Assembly: GCF_020966775.1 (NCBI RefSeq)
Contig: NZ_JAJKFV010000029.1
Coordinates: 2,307,372 to 2,371,371, forward strand
DNA: 64,000 nt
Source: Rhodopirellula halodulae
Lineage (GTDB): Bacteria > Planctomycetota > Planctomycetia > Pirellulales > Pirellulaceae
Reading direction: 5' to 3'
Shown here in pieces: positions 43,110 through 51,643 of this stretch; positions within the stretch are counted from its first letter, which is position 1, and the number at the start of each line of letters is the position of its first letter. Both the position numbers and the translations under genes were made by a program. The notes beneath the pieces are model-generated. The model was not told the origin of the DNA. It saw only the letters and a program-made list of their open reading frames with translations, and ran no database searches.

Positions 43110-44453
43110 TCAGGGCGATGGAGCTGATAGCGGCAGTTCCAAACAGACCGACGTCCCGCCCGCAGGGGTGGGAGAGACACGGATTTGGCCACCGTGCTGA
43201 TCGACGATCACGCTGTATACGAACGCGAGTCCCTGCCCCATGCCTTGGCCGACCTCTTTGGTCGTGAAGAACGGTTCGAAGATGCGATCCAAGATGGATT
43301 CGGGAATGCCGGGGCCGTTGTCGTTGACCATGACCCGTGCGGTTTCTTCGGTTCGCTCGGTGTGAACAGTGATCTTTCCGAGGTGGACTCGATCATCGTG
43401 TTGCAACGCTTCGCAGGCATTTGCAAGCAAGTTTAGGATGCATTGATTGATCTGGACTGCATTGCAGGGAACATCGTTCAGAGTGGAATCAAGGTTGGTT
43501 GCAATCTCAGCGACATCTTGATAGTGGTTTTGCGAAACCTTGATCGCGTTGCGAATCGATCGATTCAAATCCACCAATGCTTTGCAGTCGGCAGTGGGAC
43601 TGGAAAACTCTTTCATGGCACGGACGATGCCGGCGACTCGTTCAATGCCATCAATCGATTGTTGGATGGCTGTGGGGAGTTCTTCCTTCAGGAACGGAAT
43701 GTCGGCTGATTCGATCCGTTGTCGGATCTGTTGCAAATTGGATGCAAACGTATCCGACGAAGTCTCCGTTTGTGGAAAGGAGTCGTAGGCATCGAAAAGC
43801 GCCTCCAGATCGGTGAAGGCATTCTGCAGGAACAGCAAATTGTCTCCGATGAACTGGATCGGCGTGTTGATCTCGTGGGCGATTCCCGCCGCCAGGTTTC
43901 CGACCGACTCCATCTTGCGAGCCTGGTTCAAACGCGACTCCAAGATCTTTCGCTGGGATAGATCGCGAACCAGCATGGTGAAGAGGACAAGGCCGTTGCG
44001 GACACAACGACTGATAGCAACCTCCGCACAGAAGCTGGTCCCGCCGTTTCGACGCGCTGACAACTCGATCGGATGCGCACGGCACATCCCGTCTTCAGGC
44101 GAGACTTCAAGCGGATGATCGTCCTCCGATGTTGGCATGCAATTTGGAAACAAGGCATCGTGAGTTGCCGACTGCTCTTCGAATAGATCTTGGATTTGCA
44201 CGGCGACGACATATTCGCGACCGAACAGCTCGCAGGCGGATCGATTGAAGGTTTCGATGCACCCTGATTCGTCGTAAACGATGATGCCTTCGGCGGCCGT
44301 TTCCACGATCGCTTTGGTGCGTTCGGCAAGGTCAATCAGTTTTTCGTTGGTTTCATAAACCTCACGCGACTTCTGCTCGAGCAACTGCTCGGCAGATTTT
44401 CGTGCGGCTTTTTCTCTGGCAAGCCGTCTTTGCAGCAATTCCAATTCGGACAT
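43110..44453 (-). CDS. Soluble PAS-domain histidine kinase
   Basis: A 447-residue kinase without membrane helices. Residues 1-45 form a coiled coil (LQRRLAREKAARKSAEQLLEQK), about 46-170 a PAS domain (AEGIIVYDESGCIETFN), then the H-box with phosphoacceptor H193 (GIAHEINTPIQFIGDN) and the HATPase (NLLANACEAL, DNGPGIPE, GMGQGLAF). ATG 44453 follows the H-NOX stop by 23 bases; earlier ATGs overlap the H-NOX gene. The coiled-coil N-terminus resembles the start of other kinases of this type. It is the last gene of the cluster and, being next to H-NOX, is the best candidate H-NOX-associated kinase. Confidence 0.9.
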   Translation of the reverse strand: MSELELLQRRLAREKAARKSAEQLLEQKSREVYETNEKLIDLAERTKAIVETAAEGIIVYDESGCIETFNRSACELFGREYVVAVQIQDLFEEQSATHDALFPNCMPTSEDDHPLEVSPEDGMCRAHPIELSARRNGGTSFCAEVAISRCVRNGLVLFTMLVRDLSQRKILESRLNQARKMESVGNLAAGIAHEINTPIQFIGDNLLFLQNAFTDLEALFDAYDSFPQTETSSDTFASNLQQIRQRIESADIPFLKEELPTAIQQSIDGIERVAGIVRAMKEFSSPTADCKALVDLNRSIRNAIKVSQNHYQDVAEIATNLDSTLNDVPCNAVQINQCILNLLANACEALQHDDRVHLGKITVHTERTEETARVMVNDNGPGIPESILDRIFEPFFTTKEVGQGMGQGLAFVYSVIVDQHGGQIRVSPTPAGGTSVCLELPLSAPSP

Positions 44454-44475
44454 GAGTCGATCCGATGAGGTGGAT

Positions 44476-45021
44476 TCAACAAGCGATGGGTGTAATCCGG
44501 AACTCCGCTTCCGTTCCATCTTTGGCACCCAAATTCTCGCGTGCAATCTCGACGTGATCGCCGTAGTGCTCGGCGGTGGCTTGGATCAGACCTTCGGCGA
44601 GATCAGCGAAGGGGCGTTTGGATCGATAGGTCATGACCAGCGTTTGGCCATCCATCGAACAATCAAATGATGGAAGCTCCGCATCTGGATAAAGCTTTCG
44701 CACTTCGACGTGGATATAACTTTCGACGAGAGGCAAGAAGTCAAATGTTGATTTCGATGCTGCAAAAAACTGTGGATACAACGCGTGGAATCGACCCAGC
44801 AGATGGACGCCGAAGGATCGGACCAATTCGGGAACCGGCACATTGGTCTCCGCCGACAAGGAAAGAACCAATTGGATTAATTGACCGTGGTCGTAGGTCC
44901 CCACCGCGGTGTACGCACCATCGTTTTCCAAATCCGCACCCACGATCATGCGGTCGGCGATCTCGATGCCAAGATCGTTTTCCACCATCTCAATCAATTC
45001 AGTGAATACGATGCCCTTCAT
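44476..45021 (-). CDS. H-NOX heme-based NO/O2 sensor
   Basis: A 181-residue stand-alone H-NOX (HNOB) domain binding heme b to sense NO, sometimes O2. Hallmarks: it starts MKGIVFTELIEMV; the proximal histidine is H104 in ESYIHVEVRKLYP; the heme-propionate motif YxSxR is Y132-S134-R136 (YRSKR). The positions match the Thermoanaerobacter H-NOX almost exactly (H102, Y131, S133, R135). Stand-alone H-NOX proteins regulate a neighbouring kinase (HnoX/HaHK) by inhibiting it when NO is bound. The gene lies between two kinase genes in an eight-gene signalling cluster. Ligand preference cannot be deduced without the distal-pocket residues in a structure. Confidence 0.92.
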   Translation of the reverse strand: MKGIVFTELIEMVENDLGIEIADRMIVGADLENDGAYTAVGTYDHGQLIQLVLSLSAETNVPVPELVRSFGVHLLGRFHALYPQFFAASKSTFDFLPLVESYIHVEVRKLYPDAELPSFDCSMDGQTLVMTYRSKRPFADLAEGLIQATAEHYGDHVEIARENLGAKDGTEAEFRITPIAC

Positions 45022-45129
45022 GATTCATCCGTCCTTCAAAACGAGAATTGGTGGAGCCTGCCCCTGGAGGCTGGTGGCGTTTTAACAGTGAGTATTGAAA
45101 ACGTCAAACTTTTGGGGGCAACGATTGGT

Positions 45130-46512
45130 TCATGTGGCGGCCGGTTGGCGGACGCAGGGAAGTCGCATGGTGACCTTGGTGCCAATGCCGGCTTCACTTT
45201 CGATGCTGATTGAACCGTTGTGTTTCTCAAAGATGCCATAGGCGATGGAAAGCCCAAGCCCGGTTCCTTCGCCAACCGCTTTGGTTGTGAAGAAGGGCTC
45301 GAAGACATGTTCAATGTCAGACGCATCGATCCCAATGCCGTTGTCTTCCACAACGATGGTGATGTTGGAATCAATCACATCCGTCCGTAACGTGATGCTG
45401 CCGCCGTTGCGACTGGCTTGACCGGAGTTCAACAACACCCCCGCGATGGCTTGCCCGACTTCAGCGGTGTTGCACTGCACCGTAGGCAATTCGGACAAAT
45501 TCATCTCGACCTCGCAATCCTTTGGTAACTGAGCCGCGATGAGGTTGCAGGTGTTTTGCACGATCTCGTTAACACTCGCTTCCGATTTCCCGTTTCGGTC
45601 GACTTGTGAGAAGTCTTTCAAACCCTTCACGATGGACTTGATGCGAGCCACCCCGTCGCGGGTCTCTTCCACCAAACTTTTCGTGTCTTCGATGACGAAG
45701 GCGAGTTCCTGTTCCTCGGCATTGGATTGCAGTTTGGAAAGTTCCTCCGGCGTATCAACATCCGCGCTGACCAGGGATTCGCAGAGTGTTTCATACAGTC
45801 CGATGGTGGACTCGATGACTTGGATGTAGTCGTTCAGCGTCGTCAGATTCGCATCGACAAAGAACAGCGGGTTGTTGATTTCGTGGGCAACACCCGATGC
45901 CAGAACGCCGACCGAAGCCATCTTGGCGGAGTGGACCAACTGTGCCTGTTGTTCCGCAAGATGACGATTGGCGTCCTTCAGTTTGGCGTTGACCGCAACC
46001 AGCGAATCCATGGCTTCGGAGTAGGAGGCCGCAAGGTCCAATCGCATCAAATCCAAGCAGAAGTGACATTCGATCTCGCCAAATTCCGTGTTCAAGACAC
46101 ATTTGCCGGTTCGGAACTTGGGATATCGGATCTGACCAAAGTAGATTCTTGGTGCGGTGATCGTGAGTTTGGCATAGGATTCCTGCAAACCAACGATGGC
46201 TTCACCGACGATGGTATTGAGCGTTTCGGACATCGCGTCGCAGATGTCTTCCCGGATCTCTTCGCGGTTCTCGTCGGTGATGGTCGTATCCATGCCGATG
46301 ATTGCGGCCGCGGTGGATTCGTCCATCGCCAACATGTATTCCCCGTAGACCGTTCCTGTGTAATAAATCGACAGGATGAAAGATTTCTCTGTTTGGACGG
46401 AGTTGGTGGTTTCAACTTTTGACACGGCCGGCGGTTGGATGCCAAACATTTCCGAACAAGTTCGACTGGCAATCGAAGCGAAGGCGTCGGTGTAGCGGGT
46501 GACGTTGTCCAT
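45130..46512 (-). CDS. Histidine kinase with N-terminal CheX-like domain
   Basis: A 460-residue soluble kinase. Residues 1-155 resemble CheX/CheC phosphatases: the beta strands SIYYTGTVYGEYMLAMDEST and an ExxN motif (E96, N99 in SETLNTIVGEA). A short coiled coil (175-195) leads to the phosphoacceptor H210 (GVAHEINNPLFFVD) and a HATPase (DNGIGIDASD, then GEGTGLGLSIAYG). CheX hydrolyses phosphorylated receivers, so fusion to a kinase suggests both writing and erasing of the same signal (inference). Start ATG 46512 is 2 bases after the stop of the receiver gene upstream. Confidence 0.82.
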   Translation of the reverse strand: MDNVTRYTDAFASIASRTCSEMFGIQPPAVSKVETTNSVQTEKSFILSIYYTGTVYGEYMLAMDESTAAAIIGMDTTITDENREEIREDICDAMSETLNTIVGEAIVGLQESYAKLTITAPRIYFGQIRYPKFRTGKCVLNTEFGEIECHFCLDLMRLDLAASYSEAMDSLVAVNAKLKDANRHLAEQQAQLVHSAKMASVGVLASGVAHEINNPLFFVDANLTTLNDYIQVIESTIGLYETLCESLVSADVDTPEELSKLQSNAEEQELAFVIEDTKSLVEETRDGVARIKSIVKGLKDFSQVDRNGKSEASVNEIVQNTCNLIAAQLPKDCEVEMNLSELPTVQCNTAEVGQAIAGVLLNSGQASRNGGSITLRTDVIDSNITIVVEDNGIGIDASDIEHVFEPFFTTKAVGEGTGLGLSIAYGIFEKHNGSISIESEAGIGTKVTMRLPCVRQPAAT

Positions 46513-46514
46513 CT

Positions 46515-46901
46515 TTAAACAGTCCTTCCGGCGGCTTCTTCGATTGCCTCGCACAAGCGTTCGAGGTCGGCTGGGCTTCCGGGACGAATGGGCTTTTTCA
46601 GAAAACCACACGCGCCGTATTCGAGACAACGGTCAATGGTTTCCTGATCTTGAATGGCCGACAGCATCACCACGCGAGCGTCGGAATCCATGCGGCGCAC
46701 GTGTTGCAAACATTCCACTCCGTCCATGTTCGGCATGGTGATGTCAAGCAACAGAACATCCGGACGGTTCGATTCGTACTGGGCGACACCTTCGTGCCCG
46801 TCGAATCCCACTCCAACGACTTCGAAGCCCATTCGCTCAACAAGTGCTTTGACTTGCTTGGCCATGAACTTACTGTCGTCGACGACTACAACTCGGATCA
46901 T
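46515..46901 (-). CDS. Single-domain receiver (CheY-like)
   Basis: A 128-residue receiver with acidic D8/D9, phosphoacceptor D53 (LLDITMPNMDG), switch S81 and K103 (LKKPIRP). No output domain. It lies two bases upstream of the CheX-kinase gene, so the latter is its likely partner. It could be a phosphate sink or an intermediate relay. Confidence 0.92.
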   Translation of the reverse strand: MIRVVVVDDSKFMAKQVKALVERMGFEVVGVGFDGHEGVAQYESNRPDVLLLDITMPNMDGVECLQHVRRMDSDARVVMLSAIQDQETIDRCLEYGACGFLKKPIRPGSPADLERLCEAIEEAAGRTV

Positions 46902-46967
46902 TGGGACGGGTCCTTCACGGAATGTGGTTGGATGGTTGTGGCAGGCTTCGTGTGCGACGAGTTCCGG

Positions 46968-47372
46968 TCAGGTGACCGAAGAGTGCTTTTCCAGATAATC
47001 GTCGGGGATGGTTGCTAGTCCGTCGCGGATGGCCAACGCCAATTCGACGTCGCGGATCGGTTTGGTTAGGAAGCGAAACACACCTCCGCGATTGATAACG
47101 TCCTGGGCTAAACGGACATTGGGATGGCCGGTGAGCATGATGCGAACCGATTCCGGGAAGTGTTCGCTGATCCAAGCGATCAGTTCTGAGCCAGGGCTGC
47201 CGCCTAGGTTTTGGTCGACCACCGACAGATCGAACGCTTCGCGGCGAAACATGCTCTGAGCCTCTTCGCTGGACCGAGCGATGTAGAGTTTGTAGGGCTG
47301 GTCGCGAAGGGAGCGGCGTAGGCCGCGAAGCAAATTGAGGTCGTCGTCAACGAGGAGGATAGAGTGCTGCAT
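46968..47372 (-). CDS. Single-domain receiver
   Basis: A 134-residue receiver with DDD at 9-11, phosphoacceptor D53 (VVDQNLGG), T81 and K104 (LTKPIRD). The QNLGGSPG loop after the phosphoacceptor differs from the usual xMPxMDG, suggesting a specialised partner. No output domain. Separated from both neighbours by about 60 bases on the same strand. Confidence 0.9.
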   Translation of the reverse strand: MQHSILLVDDDLNLLRGLRRSLRDQPYKLYIARSSEEAQSMFRREAFDLSVVDQNLGGSPGSELIAWISEHFPESVRIMLTGHPNVRLAQDVINRGGVFRFLTKPIRDVELALAIRDGLATIPDDYLEKHSSVT

Positions 47373-47429
47373 GGTTTTGTGTTCTCAGTTTTGGGTTGCT
47401 ACGGATGTGGCGAGGTCGTTGGTGGACAA

Positions 47430-48566
47430 TCAGCTTGCCATGCTGGACGTGACGGACGATGTGTCGATGGGAACCATTCGCCGGACATGAATCGGTTCGC
47501 GAACTCCGCTGCCCGAGTTATGGAGCGAGATCAGTTTGTGAATCAGCGTTTCGTGCATTTCGTTGCCACGCGCGATCAGCACACGACCCGCGAGGTCAAC
47601 CACGTTCTCTTCGAGCACCATGCCTTCGGACAGTTCGGCAACGCTGACTTCCGCGTCTTGGAACGTGGACTGCACAAACTCGCTGAGATGCCGAAGTGCC
47701 GCCGCGTCGTATTCGGGGCGTCCTTCCATCGCACGCAGAGCCGCCAGTGGCGATGCGTTGGTTCGGATGCGTTGGAAATCGCCAACGACACGTAGCACAC
47801 GCGCGGTCGGCAAGGTCGGATCGGTAGGTGGCTCATATTGGGTAGCGATGATCTCGGCAACTCCCTCCAACCGAGGAATTGTCGAGACCAAGTCGCTACC
47901 CAATCGCGCCGAGTCTTCGATGGCTTTTCGTTCGACTGAGTTCAGGTCCTCATCGTTGAGGTATCGGTCAATGATTTCCGGCGGAAGGGAAACGCATCCG
48001 ATACGCATCAGCATCGCTGCGATTTCGACTTCCCAAATGGGACGAAGCTGCATGCCATTGGCGATTGCCCGAGAAAGCGTGCGTGCTTCTTGAGTCAAAC
48101 CGAAGGCACTGGGCATGGTCAGCGAGAGAACTTGGGTCAGCATGCGAATGCTGCCCGAAAGCGTGTTGTTCAGCAGTTCCGATTCCGCCGTGATCAGCCG
48201 GTAGTGCTCAAGTGCAGCGTCCAACGTTTTCGAAAACGCCTCGGCCGCGCAGGGTTTACTCAGAAAGCGGAAGATGCTGCCTTCGTTGACGGCATCCACC
48301 GCGGTCTTTTGATCCGCGTTTCCTGTCAGCATCACACGAACGGTTTGCGAATTGAGTTGTCGAATGTGTCCCAATAATTGAACACCATTCATGACCGGCA
48401 TTTGCATGTCGGAAACGACGACGGCAAACGGTCCGTTTTCTTTGTACTCTTCAATCGCAGCGGCCCCGCCGACGGCGAGCGTCAGGTCGTATCGTTTGCG
48501 GAGTTGGCGTTTGATGCCTTGCAAAACGTTGGGTTCATCGTCGACCAAAAGGATTTTCTTGTTCAC
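47430..48566 (-). CDS. Receiver with degenerate HD-GYP-like domain
   Basis: A 378-residue protein. Receiver at 1-120: acidic D9/D10, D53 (VVSDMQMPVMNG), T81, K104. The C-terminal half resembles an HD-GYP domain in layout (AMLMRIGCVSLPPEII; ARLGSDLVSTIPRLEGVAEIIATQYEPP), but the HD at 187-188 is MR, the HxxxG His is Ser (S219), and the GYP and downstream His residues are not recognisable. It is therefore predicted to be unable to bind the metals and to hydrolyse cyclic-di-GMP; it may be a pseudo-enzyme that binds partners. Start GTG 48566 overlaps the HDOD gene stop (GTGA); an ATG further upstream is unsupported. Confidence 0.82.
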   Translation of the reverse strand: MNKKILLVDDEPNVLQGIKRQLRKRYDLTLAVGGAAAIEEYKENGPFAVVVSDMQMPVMNGVQLLGHIRQLNSQTVRVMLTGNADQKTAVDAVNEGSIFRFLSKPCAAEAFSKTLDAALEHYRLITAESELLNNTLSGSIRMLTQVLSLTMPSAFGLTQEARTLSRAIANGMQLRPIWEVEIAAMLMRIGCVSLPPEIIDRYLNDEDLNSVERKAIEDSARLGSDLVSTIPRLEGVAEIIATQYEPPTDPTLPTARVLRVVGDFQRIRTNASPLAALRAMEGRPEYDAAALRHLSEFVQSTFQDAEVSVAELSEGMVLEENVVDLAGRVLIARGNEMHETLIHKLISLHNSGSGVREPIHVRRMVPIDTSSVTSSMAS

Positions 48567-49771
48567 GACACATTCTCCAAACCGACGGCGCCTTTCCAAA
48601 TGTCCAAACGGTCGGTGACTCCCAGTCGTTGGAGGTAAGCATGGTCGAGTTGACCGCTGGATATCGTTTCGGCTCCTCCCGCAGCAATCGTGTCGTTGCA
48701 CCATGCGTTGGCAACGTGGACTGCTGTCAAAGGTGTGAATTGAGTGTCGTGAGCATCGCTGGGGCGGTGATGAAGGGCGACTGCCTCAACGATGGACTGT
48801 GAGAGTCCCCACAATCCCAGCAAATGAGCACCGACGGAATCAAATGTGGTGTCCGAGGGGTTTCGGGTCGCGTCGCCGAGTTGCTTCAGCCACTCCTTGT
48901 AGTTTGGCGGAGTGGACGGTGAGTCCGACGATTGCTGTATGGAGAAAATCAGTTTGCCAATGTCGTGCAGCAAGCCAGCGATGAAAGCCTCGTCATGCAG
49001 TTCGGCTTGATCACTTTCGGTTTGGGCAATGCGACGCGCTGCATTCGCAACTGAAAGACCATGTTGAATTTCGCGGTCCATCTGACTCGCTTGCTGGTCA
49101 TCGCCGTCGAACTTTCGAAAACCTTTGGAATCAAGAGCCAAAGGCCGGATCACGTTCAGGCCCAGCAGTGAAACGGCATGTTTGGGCGAGGTCACGTGGC
49201 TGGGAAGCCCGAAGAAAGATGAGTTGACCAGTTGAAGCACTTTCGCACTCATCGCCAAATCGTTCTCGATGATTGAGCCAACCTTTTCGATGCAAGCGTC
49301 CTCCGACTGAAGCTCTTTGACCAGCTCGTTGAAGACATCGGGCAAGCTCGGCAGAGATGTGATTTGGCTGCTGAGCTGCAACAATTCTTCGTTGGGTAAG
49401 TGGTCCTGCAGATTAAGAGCCTGTTCGATGGTTTGCATCAATCGATCTGGATCGCACGGCTTGGAAAGAAACTGATGAGCTGGCCCGATCACTCGGAAAA
49501 TCTTTTCCTGTTCGGATTGACCGCTGAGAACCAAACGGACGGTGTGCGGGTGTTCTTTCGATACTCGAGTCAGTAATTCCGCCCCATCCATGATGGGCAT
49601 TCGCATGTCAGAAACGATCACGTCGACACGCTGCTCCTGAAGCAGTTCCAAGGCTTTGTCGGATCCACAAGCAAAGTGCATGTCCCAAACTTTGCGTTGC
49701 CCGCGGAGCATCCGCCGCAATCCCGAGAGGACGTTGGCTTCGTCGTCAACAAACAGAATCTGTCGTTTCAT
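48563..49771 (-). CDS. Receiver-HDOD signalling protein
   Basis: A 402-residue protein. The receiver (1-120) has D9/D10, D55 (VSDMRMPIMDG) and the conserved Lys (LSKPCDP). An HDOD domain follows (about 132-350), with LPSLPDVFNELVKEL, IENDLAMSAKVLQLVNSSFFG, and a His-Asp pair in GLLHDIGKLIF. HDOD proteins regulate signalling through protein contacts and lack the full catalytic ligand set of HD hydrolases. It overlaps the next gene by GTGA and follows the first kinase by 3 bases. Confidence 0.9.
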   Translation of the reverse strand: MKRQILFVDDEANVLSGLRRMLRGQRKVWDMHFACGSDKALELLQEQRVDVIVSDMRMPIMDGAELLTRVSKEHPHTVRLVLSGQSEQEKIFRVIGPAHQFLSKPCDPDRLMQTIEQALNLQDHLPNEELLQLSSQITSLPSLPDVFNELVKELQSEDACIEKVGSIIENDLAMSAKVLQLVNSSFFGLPSHVTSPKHAVSLLGLNVIRPLALDSKGFRKFDGDDQQASQMDREIQHGLSVANAARRIAQTESDQAELHDEAFIAGLLHDIGKLIFSIQQSSDSPSTPPNYKEWLKQLGDATRNPSDTTFDSVGAHLLGLWGLSQSIVEAVALHHRPSDAHDTQFTPLTAVHVANAWCNDTIAAGGAETISSGQLDHAYLQRLGVTDRLDIWKGAVGLENVS

Positions 49772-49774
49772 GGG

Positions 49775-51043
49775 TTACACCTCGGTGTGAATGGGAGATT
49801 GCGGTGCGTGAACGACGCAGACGGGTGCGGTTGGCATGGAGGGGGCGGCGAACGTGCTGCCTTCGCGTCGCGCTTCCAACGGCACTTGGATAATGAAGGT
49901 GGTGCCGACGCCGACTTCGCTTTCGACTTCGATCCGACCTCCGTGGTTTTCGACGATCACCGTTTGCGCGATGGCCAAACCTTGCCCGGTACCTTTGCCA
50001 GCGGCTTTAGTCGTGTAAAACGGAGCGAACACCTTTTCGACGTCTTCGGCGGGAATGCCAGTGCCCGAATCCGCGATGCGGATTTCAGCGTGCGTTCCAC
50101 GGAGATGAGTGGAAACCTTGATGGTTCCTTTCTCACCGGGGCGATCACGAATGGTGTCTCCAATCGCGTGGGCGGCGTTCACCACCATGTTCAAAAGAAC
50201 CTGGTTGAGTTCACCGGGCAAACATGGAACCAATGGGACCTCGGGATCGAATTCCGTTTCCAACTCGGCCACGTATTTCCACTCATTGCGAGCGACCATC
50301 AATGTGTTTTCAATCGACTTGGGCAGGTCCGTCGGAACCATCTCCGAAACGCCGGGATGAGCAAATTCTTTCATCGCCCGAACGATGTTGGCGACTCGGT
50401 CAACGCCTTCCAATGTTTGCCGAATGGCGGATGGAACCTCTTCCATCAAGTAATCAATGTCGGTCTCTTCCAAGAGAACGCGGATCTCGGACGCAACATC
50501 AGCCGACCCAGCGTTATGTGCCAGTTCGCTGCATCGGCTGAGTGCGTCAATGAGATCCACGCATGAGTCTTGTACAAAGCGAGTGTTGTCGCCGACGTAT
50601 TGGATCGGCGTATTGATCTCGTGAGCGATGCCGGCCGCGAGTTCGCCAATCGATTCCAGTTTCTGTGCTTGAGCCAAACGTTGTTCCAAACGGTTCAAAC
50701 GTTCTGCGAGCGTGATGTTCGCCTGGATGGCTGAGTTTTGACGCGGATCGAGAATGCAATCCAAGAAGCCTTGTTCGTAGGCGTCTTCCATCACGGAAGA
50801 ATCATCGTTGGTCAAAGCCACCAAATAGTGACAGTGTGTTCGAAGCAGATCGAGGAAGGCTTCGGGTGAGTCGCTGTAGGTGAGCGGAAAACGAACGAAC
50901 GCCGCCGAGAGCGGTTCCTTCGAAATCGCCGATTGGGTTTCTTGTTCCGAACCAGAAGTGGAGACTCGAATGCTTTCGGTTGCGATCCTGTCTGCCCAGG
51001 CATCACGCAGTTGCGAATCGGGATCAACGATCAGGACATGCAT
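49775..51043 (-). CDS. Soluble histidine kinase with degenerate receiver-like N-terminus
   Basis: A 422-residue kinase without membrane helices. Residues 1-115 have a receiver-like start (HVLIVDPDSQLRDAW) but no clear phosphoacceptor Asp or following MPxMDG; it is probably a pseudo-receiver. The kinase core has H141 (GIAHEINTPIQYVGDNTRF), the N box NMVVNAAHAIGD, and DSGTGIPAEDVEKVFAPFYTTK and GTGQGLAIAQTV. The H-box is very similar to that of the kinase at 43110-44453, so the two are probably paralogues. ATG 51043 is preceded by GGAGGAG, the strongest ribosome site in the cluster. It is the first gene, so the promoter is upstream of it. Confidence 0.88.
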   Translation of the reverse strand: MHVLIVDPDSQLRDAWADRIATESIRVSTSGSEQETQSAISKEPLSAAFVRFPLTYSDSPEAFLDLLRTHCHYLVALTNDDSSVMEDAYEQGFLDCILDPRQNSAIQANITLAERLNRLEQRLAQAQKLESIGELAAGIAHEINTPIQYVGDNTRFVQDSCVDLIDALSRCSELAHNAGSADVASEIRVLLEETDIDYLMEEVPSAIRQTLEGVDRVANIVRAMKEFAHPGVSEMVPTDLPKSIENTLMVARNEWKYVAELETEFDPEVPLVPCLPGELNQVLLNMVVNAAHAIGDTIRDRPGEKGTIKVSTHLRGTHAEIRIADSGTGIPAEDVEKVFAPFYTTKAAGKGTGQGLAIAQTVIVENHGGRIEVESEVGVGTTFIIQVPLEARREGSTFAAPSMPTAPVCVVHAPQSPIHTEV

Positions 51044-51643
51044 GGTGACTCTCCTCCGTCTGAGGTTGAGCCACATGAAGGCGGCGATGGTTGCAACTCG
51101 GCAAAGCTTCGCTTCATCGGCCAAGGTGCATGATCGTCCGCTTTCAATATGCTGTGTGAGCGGGATGCAGATGCGGTGCCCTGAAGAGACTTTCGTGAAC
51201 GATGTCCGGCTGAACGATCAACGAATGGGTAGAAGATCAACCAGCGAAGTGAGTTGGGACTGGTTGCGATGCGACGCCGGTGCTTTGCGTTGCATGCGTT
51301 GGAAAGAGAAATCGCAGACATCGAACTTTGACTCGCTAAGGATGTGTGCCCCCATGCCTAGCAAGAACCGGCGATCACGACTGACGCCGCCTAATGGAAC
51401 CATGTGATGGAAACCACCCTTAGTCCATTGGTTTCGTGTTTCTCAGCCACGTTGTTGTCGAGAAAGGTTCACCTTTAACGGATGTTCCGTCGCCTCACGG
51501 GCGTAGATTTCGCGTTGTTTCAAACGTCACTCGCTCCGCAGTAGGGGAAGCGTCGAAAACGCGAAATGAATTGGCTGAGAGAGAAGTGATTGCAACACGA
51601 ATAGCTGCGGATCAACTCATCAGGTTGGAGGCTAACGCGGTAT
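51044..51643. other. 600-base intergenic region upstream of the signalling cluster
   Basis: It contains the promoter of the minus-strand cluster and the downstream region of the glycosyltransferase operon. Small open frames on both strands (e.g. minus 51218-51403, plus 51436-51708) have no recognisable product or ribosome site. I find no hairpin with a T run or convincing sigma-54 site. Confidence 0.4.

Noticed and set aside
48705-49771. The HDOD protein as a cyclic-di-GMP phosphodiesterase
   Set aside because: Although it has LLHDIGK, the surrounding order (LPSLPDVF, then SSFFGLPS) is HDOD, not HD-GYP.
51218-51403. Small minus-strand gene in the 600-base gap
   Set aside because: No homology signal, no ribosome site; short open frames of this length arise often by chance in this GC content.
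50880-51407. Plus-strand frame across the end of the kinase gene and the 600-base gap
   Set aside because: It overlaps the kinase start region, has no motif and has shadow-like composition.
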